Assembly (NCBI GenBank): GCA_035689185.1 | Contig: DASSLY010000033.1 | Location: 30,994-94,993 of the forward strand | Reading direction: 5' to 3' | DNA: 64,000 bases | Source: DASSLY01 sp035689185 | GTDB lineage: Bacteria; Actinomycetota; Actinomycetes; Actinomycetales; Dermatophilaceae | Part shown: positions 34,442-43,107 of the stretch, piece by piece | How positions within the stretch are numbered: the first letter of the stretch is position 1 | Layout: each line of letters starts with the position of its first letter | Notes under the pieces: model-generated | Databases searched by the model: none | What the model was told of the DNA's origin: nothing | Seen by the model: only the letters and a program-made list of their open reading frames with translations | Program-made: the position numbers and the translations under genes

Positions 34442-35178
34442 ATCCTGTTGCCGCGTATTGCTGCTGCCTCGGAGATGACGCACTGGTCTACGCCCAGCGG
34501 CTAGGCGAGTGGATCGCCCGCGCGCCGCAGATCGAGGAGGACATGGCGCTGGCCAACATCGGGCTGGACCTGCTGGGCCAGGCCCGTGCGCTGTTGACCA
34601 GGTCCGGGGAGCTCGACGGCACCGGCCGCACCGAGGACGACCTGGCCTACTTCCGCGTCGAGCGCGACTTCCGCAACGTCCACCTGGTCGAGCAGGAGCG
34701 CACTGACTTCGGCTTCGAGATGGCCCGGCTGCTCTGGTTCTCCGCCTACCAGTGCGAGCTGTATGCCGCGCTCGTCCACTCCAGCGACGAGGTGGTCGCC
34801 GGGGTGGCCGGCAAGGCGGTGAAGGAGGTCGACTACCACCGCGACCACGCGACCCAGTGGGTGCTGCGGCTCGGGGACGGCACCACCGAGTCGCACACCA
34901 GGATGCAACAGGGCCTGGTCCGCGTTGCACCGTACGTGGAGGAGTTGTTCGACGACGACGCGGTGCCCTTCGACGGTGCGGGCGTCCCCCCGTCATCGTT
35001 GCGGGACAATGCTTTCCGGTACGTGTCGACGGTGGTGGCCGATGCGACGCTCACCGTGCCCGATCCGCCGGGGTGGCGGGCCCGCGGCGGGCGACGGGGC
35101 ATCCACTCCCGGCCGATGGGCTACCTGTTGGCAGAGCTGCAGCATGTCGCCCGGTCCCACCCGGGGGCGTCATGGTGA
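34438..35178 (+). CDS. paaC: Phenylacetyl-CoA epoxidase structural subunit PaaC
   Basis: A 246-residue ferritin-like structural subunit that pairs with PaaA. AYCCCLGDDALVYAQRLGEW, DMALANIGLDLLGQAR and AVKEVDYHRDHATQWVLRLG are typical. GTG 34438 overlaps the paaB stop (GTGA). It overlaps paaD by 7 bp. Confidence 0.95.
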   Translation: MNPVAAYCCCLGDDALVYAQRLGEWIARAPQIEEDMALANIGLDLLGQARALLTRSGELDGTGRTEDDLAYFRVERDFRNVHLVEQERTDFGFEMARLLWFSAYQCELYAALVHSSDEVVAGVAGKAVKEVDYHRDHATQWVLRLGDGTTESHTRMQQGLVRVAPYVEELFDDDAVPFDGAGVPPSSLRDNAFRYVSTVVADATLTVPDPPGWRARGGRRGIHSRPMGYLLAELQHVARSHPGASW

Positions 35179-35639
35179 CCTTCGAGGTCGTCGCGGAGCG
35201 GGTCCGGTCGGTGCCGGACCCGGAGATCCCCGTGATCTCGATCGAGGACCTGGGCATTCTCCGGTCGGTGACCGAGGTCGGGGGCACGGTGCACGTGCTG
35301 GTGACCCCGACCTACTCCGGCTGCCCGGCGATGGAGGCGATCCGGGCCAGTATCGAGCGCGTGGCTGCGGACGCGGGCTGGCCGGTGCAGGTCCAGACCT
35401 GCCTCACGCCGGCGTGGACGACGGACTGGATAAGCCAGCGTGGTCTGACGGCGTTGGCGGACTTCGGGATCGCCCCGCCAGCCCGGTCCGCGGTGCCGTT
35501 GCGGTTGCGACGGGTGCGGTGCCCCCAGTGCGGTTCCGCGGACACGGAGGAGCTGTCCCGGTTCGGCTCGACGGCGTGCAAGGCGCTGCGCCGGTGCCGC
35601 TCGTGCGGGGAGCCGTTCGAGCAGTTCAAGGCGCTGTAG
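35172..35639 (+). CDS. paaD: Phenylacetate degradation protein PaaD (iron-sulfur assembly type)
   Basis: A 155-residue MIP18/DUF59-domain protein (VPDPEIPVISIEDLGILRSV, TPTYSGCPAMEAI) with a C-terminal zinc-ribbon-like pair CPQCGS ... CRSCGEPF. It is needed for maturation of the epoxidase, probably through cluster insertion into PaaE or the complex. paaE begins immediately after its stop. Confidence 0.94.
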   Translation: MVTFEVVAERVRSVPDPEIPVISIEDLGILRSVTEVGGTVHVLVTPTYSGCPAMEAIRASIERVAADAGWPVQVQTCLTPAWTTDWISQRGLTALADFGIAPPARSAVPLRLRRVRCPQCGSADTEELSRFGSTACKALRRCRSCGEPFEQFKAL

Positions 35640-36755
35640 GTGGCCGGGCTGCTCACGGCGCCCGTTCGGCACCGAGCCCGGTTCCACGAGCTGACGGTGT
35701 CGCGCGTGGAGCGGCTGACCGACCAGGCCGTGGCGCTGTCGTTCGCGGTGCCGGTGGACCTGGCGAAGGAGTACGCGTTCGAGCCGGGCCAGCACCTGAC
35801 CCTGCGCGCGACGATCGACGGGGCCGAGGTGCGCCGGTCGTACTCCATCTGCCTGTCCCGGCGGCAGGCGTCCCGGCGCCGGGAGCTGCGAGTGGCCTCG
35901 GCGACGGTTGACGGGGGAGCGATGTCCACCTGGCTGAACTCCGCGGTCGCTGTTGGGGATCGGCTTCAGGTGATGACGCCGCTCGGTGGGTTCACCTGTC
36001 CCACGTCGCCGTCGCAGGCACGTCACCACGTGTTCTTCGCCGGTGGGTCGGGCATCACCCCTACCCTGTCGCTGCTGTCGACGGTGTTGGAGGAGGAGCC
36101 GCTGTCGAGCGTGACGTTGGTCTACGGCAACCGCCGGACCGACACCGTGATGTTCCTGGAGGAGCTGCAGGACCTGAAGGACACCTTCCCCACCAGGCTG
36201 CAACTGGTGCACGTGCTGTCCCGGGAGGCGCAGGAGTCCGAGCTGCTCAGCGGCCGGCTGGACCGCGACCGGGTGTCGCGGCTGGTCGCCACCCTGGCCC
36301 CGGTCGACGCGGTGGACGAGTGGTACGCCTGCGGGCCGCAGGGCATGGTCGAGGGGGTGCAGGCCGAGCTCGCCGAACGCGGTGTCGAGGGCCATCACGT
36401 GCACCACGAGGTGTTCCACGTCGTCGACCAGGAGTCGCCGCGCCCGGTCCCGCTGCCGCCGCCCGGAGCCGTGCCCGAGGCGACGGTGACGGTGACGCTG
36501 GACGGCCGGCGCACGGTCGTGGAGATGCCCTCCCGCGAGGAGACGATCCTGGCCGCGACGCTGCGCAGCCGGCCGGACGCGCCATACAGCTGCACCGGCG
36601 GTGTGTGCGGGACCTGCCGGGCGCGGGTGGTGGAGGGACAGGTGCGGATGGACCGCAACTACGCGCTGGAGCCGGAGGAGCTGGCCGCGGGGATCGTGCT
36701 GGCCTGCCAGTCGCACCCGGTGACCGACACGGTGACGCTGGACTACGACGCCTGA
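35640..36755 (+). CDS. paaE: Phenylacetyl-CoA epoxidase reductase PaaE
   Basis: A 371-residue flavoprotein that passes electrons from NADPH to PaaA. N-terminal FAD-binding barrel (EPGQHLTLRA, RRSYSICLS), NAD(P) domain (GGSGITPTLSLL, YACGPQGMV), and a C-terminal plant-type 2Fe-2S ferredoxin domain with CTGGVCGTCRARVVEG and a last Cys in LACQSHP. GTG 35640 abuts the paaD stop. No paaG, paaZ or paaK genes follow; the HemA-like gene converges with it. Confidence 0.95.
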   Translation: MAGLLTAPVRHRARFHELTVSRVERLTDQAVALSFAVPVDLAKEYAFEPGQHLTLRATIDGAEVRRSYSICLSRRQASRRRELRVASATVDGGAMSTWLNSAVAVGDRLQVMTPLGGFTCPTSPSQARHHVFFAGGSGITPTLSLLSTVLEEEPLSSVTLVYGNRRTDTVMFLEELQDLKDTFPTRLQLVHVLSREAQESELLSGRLDRDRVSRLVATLAPVDAVDEWYACGPQGMVEGVQAELAERGVEGHHVHHEVFHVVDQESPRPVPLPPPGAVPEATVTVTLDGRRTVVEMPSREETILAATLRSRPDAPYSCTGGVCGTCRARVVEGQVRMDRNYALEPEELAAGIVLACQSHPVTDTVTLDYDA

Positions 36756-36780
36756 CCCCGAGCCCAGCCCGGCTTCGTCG

Positions 36781-38160
36781 TCACACCGGCACGGGCCCTG
36801 CCGCGGGGGGCACGCGTGTGGCGGCCCGGCCCGGGCGGTCCGCGACGAGCATTTCGCACAGGGCCTCCACGTGGTCCCGGCGGCGGCATTCGTCGACCGG
36901 GATGACGGCACCGCTCACGCCGTGAACCTCGAACACGTCGTACAGCCGTCGCAGCGCGGCAACGTCCCCGGCAGCTGCGGCCGCCCGCGCAGCGAGCGTG
37001 GCCCGGTGCAGCAGCATGCCTGGAGTTGACGTCGCAGCCCTGGTCGCCGCCTCGCCCGGTGCACCGGGCGCGGCTGCTTCAGCGAGCGTGGCCAGGCAGG
37101 TCTGCTCGACGCGGTGTCGGATCGCCGCGATGAGCGGTCCCACCTGCCGCGCCGCTTCGGCCTCGGCATACTTCTTGGTGTCGGCCGTGACGATCGCAGA
37201 ACCCGCGGCGAGGGCGGCAGCCACGGCCGGATCACCGGTCGCGTCGTCGTTCATGCTCTCCAGGTCGATCAGCCGCACGTCCGGCACGGCGGCCACCGAA
37301 GCGTCGACGTTGCGCGGCACCGAGAGGTCGACCACGGTCAACGGTCTTTGCCTGCTGACCATGGCTGAGCGCACGTCGGCCTGAGTCACGAGGTAGTGGT
37401 CGGCCGACGTCGCGCAGATCAGCAAGTCGGCTGCCGCCACGGCGCCGGCCAGGTCGGCCAGCGCGCACCCGAACCCGGCCCCGGCAAGCTGCACCGCACG
37501 GCCCAGGTCGCGGGCCGCGACACGGGGCCGGCGGCCGAGAGAACGCAGGTGTTCCACCGCCGTCGTGGCCATGTGACCCGACCCCACGATGAGGACGACG
37601 GCGTCCTCGACGGGTCCGGTGGCAGGACGGAGGGCAGCGCTCAGCGACTCAAGCCCCATATCCACGGCCCGGCGCGCGAGAGACGGACCGCGCGCGCCGA
37701 GCGGGCTGCGTGCGCGCACCTCCCGCGCGCACCGCAATGCTGCGGGAAACAGACGGCCCAGAACGGGTCCGGTCCCGCCGGCCGCGTGTGCGGCACGGAA
37801 CGCCTGCTGGACCTGGCCCTGCACCTCCACGTCGCCCACGATCCGAGACTCCAGGCCGGCGGTGACCCGGAACAGGTGCTCCACGACCGCCTGACCCGTG
37901 CGCACCTCGACCACCGACGACGGCACAGACAGTCCGGCGCGTTCTGTCAGGACGGTCAGCAGCGCGTGCGGCCCCAGCGGCGGAGCCGTGGCGTAGACCT
38001 CGGTGCGGCTGCACGTCGAGAGCACGACGGCTTCGGCACACCCGGCGGCAGCCAGCGCACCCAAGACTCGGGCCCGCTCCTCGCGCGGCACCGTGACGCG
38101 TTCCAGGAGCCCCACCGGGGTGCGGCGGTGGGTCAAGCCGACCATCAACAGCCGGTCCAT
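36781..38160 (-). CDS. Diverged glutamyl-tRNA reductase-like protein
   Basis: A 459-residue HemA-family protein. VGLTHRRTPVGLLERV and LSTCSRTEVYATAPP, with the catalytic Cys, match glutamyl-tRNA reductase (normally STCNR). The specificity block reads ESRIVGDVEVQGQVQQAF, where true HemA usually has ESxxxGExQIxGQV, and the NADPH domain has GSGHMATTAVEHLRSLG and VVDLSVPRNVD. These changes and the isolation from hemBCDL suggest a paralogue; a genuine but diverged enzyme is possible. ATG 38160 has GGAG 9 nt upstream, embedded in a 17-codon overlapping short frame (38145-38198). Confidence 0.75.
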   Translation of the reverse strand: MDRLLMVGLTHRRTPVGLLERVTVPREERARVLGALAAAGCAEAVVLSTCSRTEVYATAPPLGPHALLTVLTERAGLSVPSSVVEVRTGQAVVEHLFRVTAGLESRIVGDVEVQGQVQQAFRAAHAAGGTGPVLGRLFPAALRCAREVRARSPLGARGPSLARRAVDMGLESLSAALRPATGPVEDAVVLIVGSGHMATTAVEHLRSLGRRPRVAARDLGRAVQLAGAGFGCALADLAGAVAAADLLICATSADHYLVTQADVRSAMVSRQRPLTVVDLSVPRNVDASVAAVPDVRLIDLESMNDDATGDPAVAAALAAGSAIVTADTKKYAEAEAARQVGPLIAAIRHRVEQTCLATLAEAAAPGAPGEAATRAATSTPGMLLHRATLAARAAAAAGDVAALRRLYDVFEVHGVSGAVIPVDECRRRDHVEALCEMLVADRPGRAATRVPPAAGPVPV

Positions 38161-38430
38161 GCTGTCTCCAGGGGCGGTCGCGCGAATCGGGTCTTCATGA
38201 TGACCGCCGCGCCTTGGGAAAAGGTTGGGCTCGGTGATCGCCCGAGGCCGATGCGCAACCGCCCCTGCGACAACGCCCCAGAGCCTGCCGACTGGCACCG
38301 ACTGGGCGCAATCGGAGCAGTCGGGTCGCGGATGGCGCCGGTCGAGTCGGCCGGCCCGCGACGCCGACCAGTTGCTGGGAGTCCGTTCCCGGCCGCGGGC
38401 TCGCCCGGGCCGCAATGGTGCAATGGCGAG

Positions 38431-40197
38431 ATGGCGCAGAACCGGTTCCCGCAGCTGAGCTTGCTCTGGTCGTTCGTCCTGCCACACCGCCGGGTGCTGA
38501 CCCTGGGGCTGCTGCTGGGCCTGGTCACCCAGGCCGTCGGGCTCGCCACGCCGATGGTCACCAAGTGGGTGCTGGACACCCTAGGCACCGACACCTCGCT
38601 GACCGGCCCGGTGGTGGCGCTGCTGGTGCTGCTGCTCATCGGCACCGCGGTCGGCCTGGTCCAGTGGGTGCTGATGGGGACGGTGGCCGAGCGGGTGGTG
38701 CTCGACGCCAGGTCTGCGCTGGTCGCGCTGATGTTCCGCGCCACCGTGCCCGCGGTGACCAGGCAGACCACCGGTGAGCTGGTCACCCGGGTCACCTCGG
38801 ACACCGTGCTGCTGCGGGAGGCGGCCTCGAGCAGCATCGTCAACCTGATCAACGCCTCCGTCGGCCTGGTCGGCACCCTGGTCCTGATGGCGGTGCTGGA
38901 CTTGCCGTTGCTCGGGCTGACGGCGGTCACGATCGCGGTCGTCGCCGCCGTGTTCGCGGTGATGATGCCGGGCATCGCCAAGGCGCAGGCCGGCGCGCAG
39001 GAGGCCGTGGGGCGGATCGGCACGGAGCTGGAGGGCTCGCTGCGGGCGATCCGGACCGTGAAGGCCAGCCGGGCCGAGGACCGGCAGGTCGGGCGCATCC
39101 TGCTGCAGGCTCGTCGGTCGATGTCCTTCAGCATCACCGCGGTCCGCACCTCCGCGCTCGCCTGGTCGGTGTCCTGGTCCGGGGTGCAGCTGGCGATCAT
39201 CCTCGTCCTCGGCTTCGGCGCCTACCGGGTGAGCGGGGGCAGTCTCGCCGTGTCCAGCCTCATCGCGTTCCTGCTCTACGCCTTCCAGCTGATGGGACCG
39301 ATCAGCGAGCTGGCCCGCAACGTCACCGTGCTGCAGTCCGGCATCGCGGCCGCCAGCCGGATCCGTGAAGTCAGCTCTTTTGAGCAAGAAGCGGCCCGGG
39401 CACCGAGCCGCCCGCAGCCGGCCGGGACGCCTGACGGACCGGTCGTCGAGCTGCGCGACGTCGTCGCGCGGTACGCCCCCGAGGGGCCGGCCGCGGTCGA
39501 CGGGGTCACGTTGCAGGTCCCGCGCCGCGGCCACCTAGCCATCGTGGGTCCCAGCGGGGCCGGGAAGACAACCCTGTTCTCCCTCATGTTGCGGTTCCTG
39601 GAGCCGCAGGGTGGGGGGCTGCTGCTGGACGGGTGCCCGTATGCCGCGTACGACCACCACGAGCTGCGGGCCAGGTTCGCCTACGTGGAACAGGAGACAC
39701 CGGTCGTGCCCGGCACGATCCGGGAGAACCTGCTGTTCAGCCATCCGGACGCCACCGAGGAGGAGGTCAACCGAGCCCTCGCCGCAGTGCACCTGGCCGA
39801 CAAGGTGGCGGATCTCAGCGACGGCCTGGACACGTCGCTGGACACCTCGGCGCTGTCCGGCGGGCAGCGTCAGCGGCTGGCGCTCGCGCGGGCCATCCTG
39901 CGCATGCCGGACGTGCTGCTGCTGGACGAGGCGACCGCCCAGGTGGACGGCATCACGGAGGCGGCGGTGCAGGCATGTATCCGCGAATGCGCCCGCCAGG
40001 GCACGGTCGTCACCATCGCGCACCGGCTGTCGACGGTGGTCGACGCGGACCGGATCGTGGTGCTGGAGTCCGGCCGCATCCGCGCCGACGGGACCCACGG
40101 CGAGCTGCTGGAGCGGGACGAACTCTACCGCGATCTGGTCCACGCGCTGCGGATCGGCGTCGAGCTGCCCAGGGCCGTGCTGGCCGGGTCGGCCTAA
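38431..40197 (+). CDS. ABC transporter, fused permease and ATPase (exporter type)
   Basis: A 588-residue half-transporter: six membrane helices (about 20-300) then an ATPase. Walker A GPSGAGKTT lies near residues 373-381, the Q-loop in YVEQETPVVPGTIRENL, the signature LSGGQRQRLALARAI near 474, Walker B VLLLDEAT near 494, and the switch His in TIAHRLSTV. This is the lipid/drug exporter class; homodimer likely. The frame stays open about 345 codons upstream, antisense to the HemA-like gene, but ATG 38431 gives the family-typical N-terminus. Converges with udgX, and the stop codons overlap by 4 bp. Confidence 0.92.
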   Translation: MAQNRFPQLSLLWSFVLPHRRVLTLGLLLGLVTQAVGLATPMVTKWVLDTLGTDTSLTGPVVALLVLLLIGTAVGLVQWVLMGTVAERVVLDARSALVALMFRATVPAVTRQTTGELVTRVTSDTVLLREAASSSIVNLINASVGLVGTLVLMAVLDLPLLGLTAVTIAVVAAVFAVMMPGIAKAQAGAQEAVGRIGTELEGSLRAIRTVKASRAEDRQVGRILLQARRSMSFSITAVRTSALAWSVSWSGVQLAIILVLGFGAYRVSGGSLAVSSLIAFLLYAFQLMGPISELARNVTVLQSGIAAASRIREVSSFEQEAARAPSRPQPAGTPDGPVVELRDVVARYAPEGPAAVDGVTLQVPRRGHLAIVGPSGAGKTTLFSLMLRFLEPQGGGLLLDGCPYAAYDHHELRARFAYVEQETPVVPGTIRENLLFSHPDATEEEVNRALAAVHLADKVADLSDGLDTSLDTSALSGGQRQRLALARAILRMPDVLLLDEATAQVDGITEAAVQACIRECARQGTVVTIAHRLSTVVDADRIVVLESGRIRADGTHGELLERDELYRDLVHALRIGVELPRAVLAGSA

Positions 40198-40847
40198 ACC
40201 AGCTCCTCGGTCACCTTGCGCAGGTCCGCCACCAGGGCTTGGTATGCCGCGTCGCGCTCGCCGTCCGGGGCTCGCAGCACCGAAGACGGGTGCACGGTCG
40301 CGAGGAACTTCACCGGGCCGGTCGTGGTGTCCTTCGTCAGCACCTTCCCGCGCTCACGCGTGACCCGGAAGTCGTTGCCCAGCAACGACTTCGCTGCCGT
40401 GGCGCCGAGTACTACGACCAGCTGGGGCCGGACCCGCTGCAGCTCGGCGGTCAGCCAGGGCCGGCAGGCGGCGATGTGCGCGGCCTCGGGTGTCTGGTGG
40501 ATCCGGCGCTTGCCGCGGGTGAAGAAGCGGAAGTGCTTGACCGCGTTCGTCACGTAGACCTCGCCACGGGGGACGCCCGCCTCGTCCAGGGCCCGTTGGA
40601 GCAGCGCACCGGCGGGGCCGACGAACGGGATGCCGCGCTGGTCCTCCACGTCGCCGGGCTGCTCCCCGACGAGCGCCACGGCGGCTTCGACGTTCCCGGC
40701 GCTGAACACCACCTGGGTCGCCGGCTCCCACAGCTCGCAGCCGCGGCACTGCGGCGCCGCGGCGCGGAGCTGCTCGACCGAGGCGTCCGGCGGCACCCAC
40801 GCGGCGGCACCGGGCCGGTCGGGCTTCTCGGTGATGGTCTGGCTCAC
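40194..40847 (-). CDS. udgX: UdgX-type uracil-DNA glycosylase
   Basis: A 217-residue family-4-like uracil-DNA glycosylase. The 4Fe-4S cysteine pattern starts with CRGCELW; the active-site loop is VGEQPGDVEDQRGIPFVGPAG. The diagnostic UdgX insertion KHFRFFTRGKRRIHQTP is present with His117, the residue that forms a covalent bond to the abasic sugar after uracil removal in the studied enzyme. Later TVHPSSVLRAP is the C-terminal motif. GTG 40847 has CATAGT 6 nt upstream (leaderless). Role: DNA repair, trapping uracil sites. Confidence 0.93.
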   Translation of the reverse strand: MSQTITEKPDRPGAAAWVPPDASVEQLRAAAPQCRGCELWEPATQVVFSAGNVEAAVALVGEQPGDVEDQRGIPFVGPAGALLQRALDEAGVPRGEVYVTNAVKHFRFFTRGKRRIHQTPEAAHIAACRPWLTAELQRVRPQLVVVLGATAAKSLLGNDFRVTRERGKVLTKDTTTGPVKFLATVHPSSVLRAPDGERDAAYQALVADLRKVTEELV

Positions 40848-40853
40848 GATGGC

Positions 40854-40859
40854 ACTATG
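40854..40859 (-). promoter_or_regulatory. -10 of a leaderless udgX transcript
   Basis: CATAGT on the minus strand, 6 nt before GTG 40847. Confidence 0.45.
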
Positions 40860-40973
40860 CCCCGCCGGTCCCGGCGACACCGCTCGTGCCCCCCAGCAGC
40901 CAGGTGGGGGGCACGAACGGTGATGCTGCTCGGGGCGCGCGCATCCGGCGGGTGACCGGCATACGGTGTGGTT

Positions 40974-41387
40974 CTAGAGCGCCACCCGCCCGACGCAGGT
41001 CTCGCCCGTCTTCGGGTTGGCGGCCCGGGCCACGAAGTGGTCCACGCCGGCCCGGTTGCGCACGACGCGGCTGACCGTGAACGAGCCGCTTGGCGCGGTG
41101 GTCGTCGCCTGCCGCTGCAGCACCACAACGGTGTTGTCGGTGATCTTGACGTTCCAGGTCTGGCCGACGACGTTGCTGTCGACCTCGAACTCGACCTGGA
41201 TGCGGCCGTTGTCCGGCTTGGCCTTGAGGTTCCACATGGAGCGGCCGGAGCAGGAGCCGGAGTTGCGCGCGGCGGCGCTCGCGCTGGCGTCGGCGCCGCC
41301 ACCGCTGGCGATGGCGGCGGGTGCGGTGGCGAGCAGGCCGGCGGTCAGGGTCGTGATGGCGGCGGTGGAGAGCAGTACGCGGAACAT
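40974..41387 (-). CDS. Small secreted protein of unknown function
   Basis: A 137-residue protein with a clear Sec signal peptide (MFRVLLSTAAITTLTAGLLA then ATAPAAIA). The mature part is a compact beta-rich domain with two Cys that probably bond (SGSCSGRS near residue 46 and ETCVGR near the end), a positively charged WNLKAKPDNGRIQVEFEVDS stretch, and alternating strands. ATG 41387 follows a strong GGAGG. I know similar secreted actinobacterial proteins but no function. Confidence 0.72.
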   Translation of the reverse strand: MFRVLLSTAAITTLTAGLLATAPAAIASGGGADASASAAARNSGSCSGRSMWNLKAKPDNGRIQVEFEVDSNVVGQTWNVKITDNTVVVLQRQATTTAPSGSFTVSRVVRNRAGVDHFVARAANPKTGETCVGRVAL

Positions 41388-41491
41388 GTCAACCTCCGTG
41401 GGGTCGGGCGCCGGCTGCGGTGCCGGTACACCGAGAGGCTTGCTGGCGGCTGGTACGAGCAGCAATACGACTCTTGGTCGTAGTGCTTCGG

Positions 41492-41974
41492 TCAGGTCCG
41501 CTCGTACGTCACGACGGCGAAACCTTGATGCGGTTCGCGTGACACCTCGACGAACTCCGCCCGGTCGAACGACGGGAAGTACGTGTCTCCCTCCGGTGCG
41601 GCGTCCACTTCGGTGAGCACCAGCCGGTCCGCGACGGGCATGGCCTGCCGGTAGATCTCGCCACCGCCGACCACGAAGGCCTCCGGGCCGTCGACCTGGT
41701 CCAGCGCCGCGGAAAGGGAGTGCGCCACCAACGCGCCAGGCGCCGACCAGTCGCGCCGCCGGGTGAGCACGATCGTGGTCCGGCCCGGCAGCGCCCGGCC
41801 GATGGCGTCCCAGGTTCGCCGGCCCATGACGATGGTGTGCCCCATGGTGAGGTCCTTGAAGTGAGCCAGGTCAGCGGGCAGGTGCCACGGCAGCCGGCCG
41901 TCGCTGCCGATGACGCGGTTGCGCCCCAGAGCCGCGACGACGGTGACCCGCGGGCGGGAGGAGGACCGCGTCAT
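41492..41974 (-). CDS. folA: Dihydrofolate reductase
   Basis: A 160-residue DHFR that reduces dihydrofolate made by thymidylate synthase. VVAALGRNRVIGSDGRLPWHLPADLAHFK, MGRRTWDAIG and VVGGGEIYRQAMP cover the cofactor and substrate sites, with the catalytic acid Asp in LPADL. It overlaps thyA by 4 bp (ATGA), so both are translated together from the thyA promoter. Confidence 0.96.
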   Translation of the reverse strand: MTRSSSRPRVTVVAALGRNRVIGSDGRLPWHLPADLAHFKDLTMGHTIVMGRRTWDAIGRALPGRTTIVLTRRRDWSAPGALVAHSLSAALDQVDGPEAFVVGGGEIYRQAMPVADRLVLTEVDAAPEGDTYFPSFDRAEFVEVSREPHQGFAVVTYERT

Positions 41975-42765
41975 ACGGCGATGGGAGCCCGGATCGGGGG
42001 GTGCGGGTCGTAGCCGACCAGCTCGAAGTCACCATCGGCAAACTCGTCGATCTCCCGCCGGTCCGGGCGCAGGCGCAACTGCGGCAGCGGCCGGGGCCGG
42101 CGGGTGAGCTGCAAGCGGGCCTGGTCGAGGTGGTTGAGGTAGAGGTGCGCGTCGCCGAGGGTGTGCACGAAGTCCCCGGGCGCGAGGCCACACACCTGGG
42201 CCACCATCATCGTCAGCATCGCGTAGGAGGCGATGTTGAACGGGACGCCGAGGAAGACGTCGGCGGACCGCTGGTAGAGCTGGCAGGACAGCCGTCCCTC
42301 CGCGACGTAGAACTGGAACATCGTGTGGCACGGCGGAAGCGCCATCTGGTCCACATCGGAGACGTTCCAGGCGCTGACGATGTGCCGACGCGAGTCGGGG
42401 TTGGTGCGGATCGAGTCGATCACCGTGGCGATCTGGTCGACCGAGCCGCCGTCCGGTGTGGGCCAGGAGCGCCACTGGTGGCCGTACACGGGACCCAGCT
42501 CGCCCTGCTCGTCGGCCCACTCGTCCCAGATGGTCACCCCGCGCTCCTGCAGCCAGCGGACGTTCGTCGACCCCTGCAGGAACCAGAGCAGCTCGCTGGT
42601 AACGGACTTCATGTGCACCCGCTTGGTGGTCACCACCGGGAACCCCTCGGCCAGGTCGAACCGCATCTGGTGCCCGAAGACGCTGAGGGTGCCCGTGCCG
42701 GTGCGGTCGCCCTTGCGCACCCCCTCGTCGAGGATCCGGCGGAGCAGGTCGAGGTACTGCTGCAC
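41971..42765 (-). CDS. thyA: Thymidylate synthase
   Basis: A 264-residue ThyA that methylates dUMP. Catalytic Cys146 is in LPPCHTMFQFYV, the same number as in E. coli. GTGTLSVFGHQMRFDL, LWFLQGSTNVRWL, QLYQRSADVFLGVPFNIASYA and THTLGDAH-type region are all intact. GTG 42765 has TACGGT 6 nt upstream, so a leaderless start is likely. It heads the thyA-folA unit. Confidence 0.96.
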   Translation of the reverse strand: MQQYLDLLRRILDEGVRKGDRTGTGTLSVFGHQMRFDLAEGFPVVTTKRVHMKSVTSELLWFLQGSTNVRWLQERGVTIWDEWADEQGELGPVYGHQWRSWPTPDGGSVDQIATVIDSIRTNPDSRRHIVSAWNVSDVDQMALPPCHTMFQFYVAEGRLSCQLYQRSADVFLGVPFNIASYAMLTMMVAQVCGLAPGDFVHTLGDAHLYLNHLDQARLQLTRRPRPLPQLRLRPDRREIDEFADGDFELVGYDPHPPIRAPIAV

Positions 42766-42771
42766 GGCAGG

Positions 42772-42777
42772 ACCGTA
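42772..42777 (-). promoter_or_regulatory. -10 of a leaderless thyA-folA transcript
   Basis: TACGGT on the minus strand, 6 nt before GTG 42765. No ribosome-binding site is seen. Confidence 0.5.
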
Positions 42778-42917
42778 GCACCGGCCTCGCGCCCGGGATG
42801 GGCGCCGACAACGCGCGCCGGGGATCGGCGCCGACAACGCGCGCGCCCGGGATGGGCGTCCGCGAATGCGTTCCGGGGCGCGTCCGGGTGGCTGAGTGGA
42901 ACCGTAGAAGGCGCTCA

Positions 42918-42933
42918 TGTGACCTCAGTCACA
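42918..42933. promoter_or_regulatory. Perfect Crp/GlxR-type operator
   Basis: TGTGACCTCAGTCACA is an exact TGTGA-N6-TCACA site and is dyad-symmetric over its 6-bp arms. It lies about 21 bp before the AT-rich island, in a spacer with no convincing gene. Confidence 0.75.
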
Positions 42934-42951
42934 GACCGTGACCTTTTTGTC

Positions 42952-42971
42952 CATATTTATATAGAAATATG
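42952..42971. promoter_or_regulatory. AT-rich promoter-like island with a 7-bp inverted repeat
   Basis: CATATTT-ATATAG-AAATATG, the most AT-rich stretch I see in the window. On the plus strand several -10 hexamers (TATTTA, TATATA, TATGCT) would put the Crp-type site about 40-55 bp before the transcription start. No -35 is evident, which suits an activator-dependent promoter. Confidence 0.5.
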
Positions 42972-42979
42972 CTGTTCTG

Positions 42980-43107
42980 TGGACGACCACAAACTGTCGC
43001 GAACCCACGTTGTCGGCGGTCAGGTCCTGTAACGCGGGGGGCGCCGACGGCGATATACGGGCAGATCGCGTCGCTACCCGGACCCCCGAGCGGGTAGCGA
43101 CGCGATC
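42980..43107 (+). ncRNA. Candidate Crp-controlled small RNA ending in a 17-bp hairpin
   Basis: Downstream of the Crp-type site and AT-rich island lies a perfect 17-bp inverted repeat (43064-43080 and 43091-43107) with loop GACCCCCGAG. A transcript of about 130 nt would end at this hairpin. No T-run follows it, and no plus-strand gene follows in frame with a ribosome-binding site. The class is unknown; the coordinates are a guess from promoter and hairpin. Confidence 0.3.

Noticed and set aside
37396..38430. 345-codon N-terminal extension of the ABC transporter
   Set aside because: It is antisense to the HemA-like gene, and the normal family N-terminus begins at 38431.
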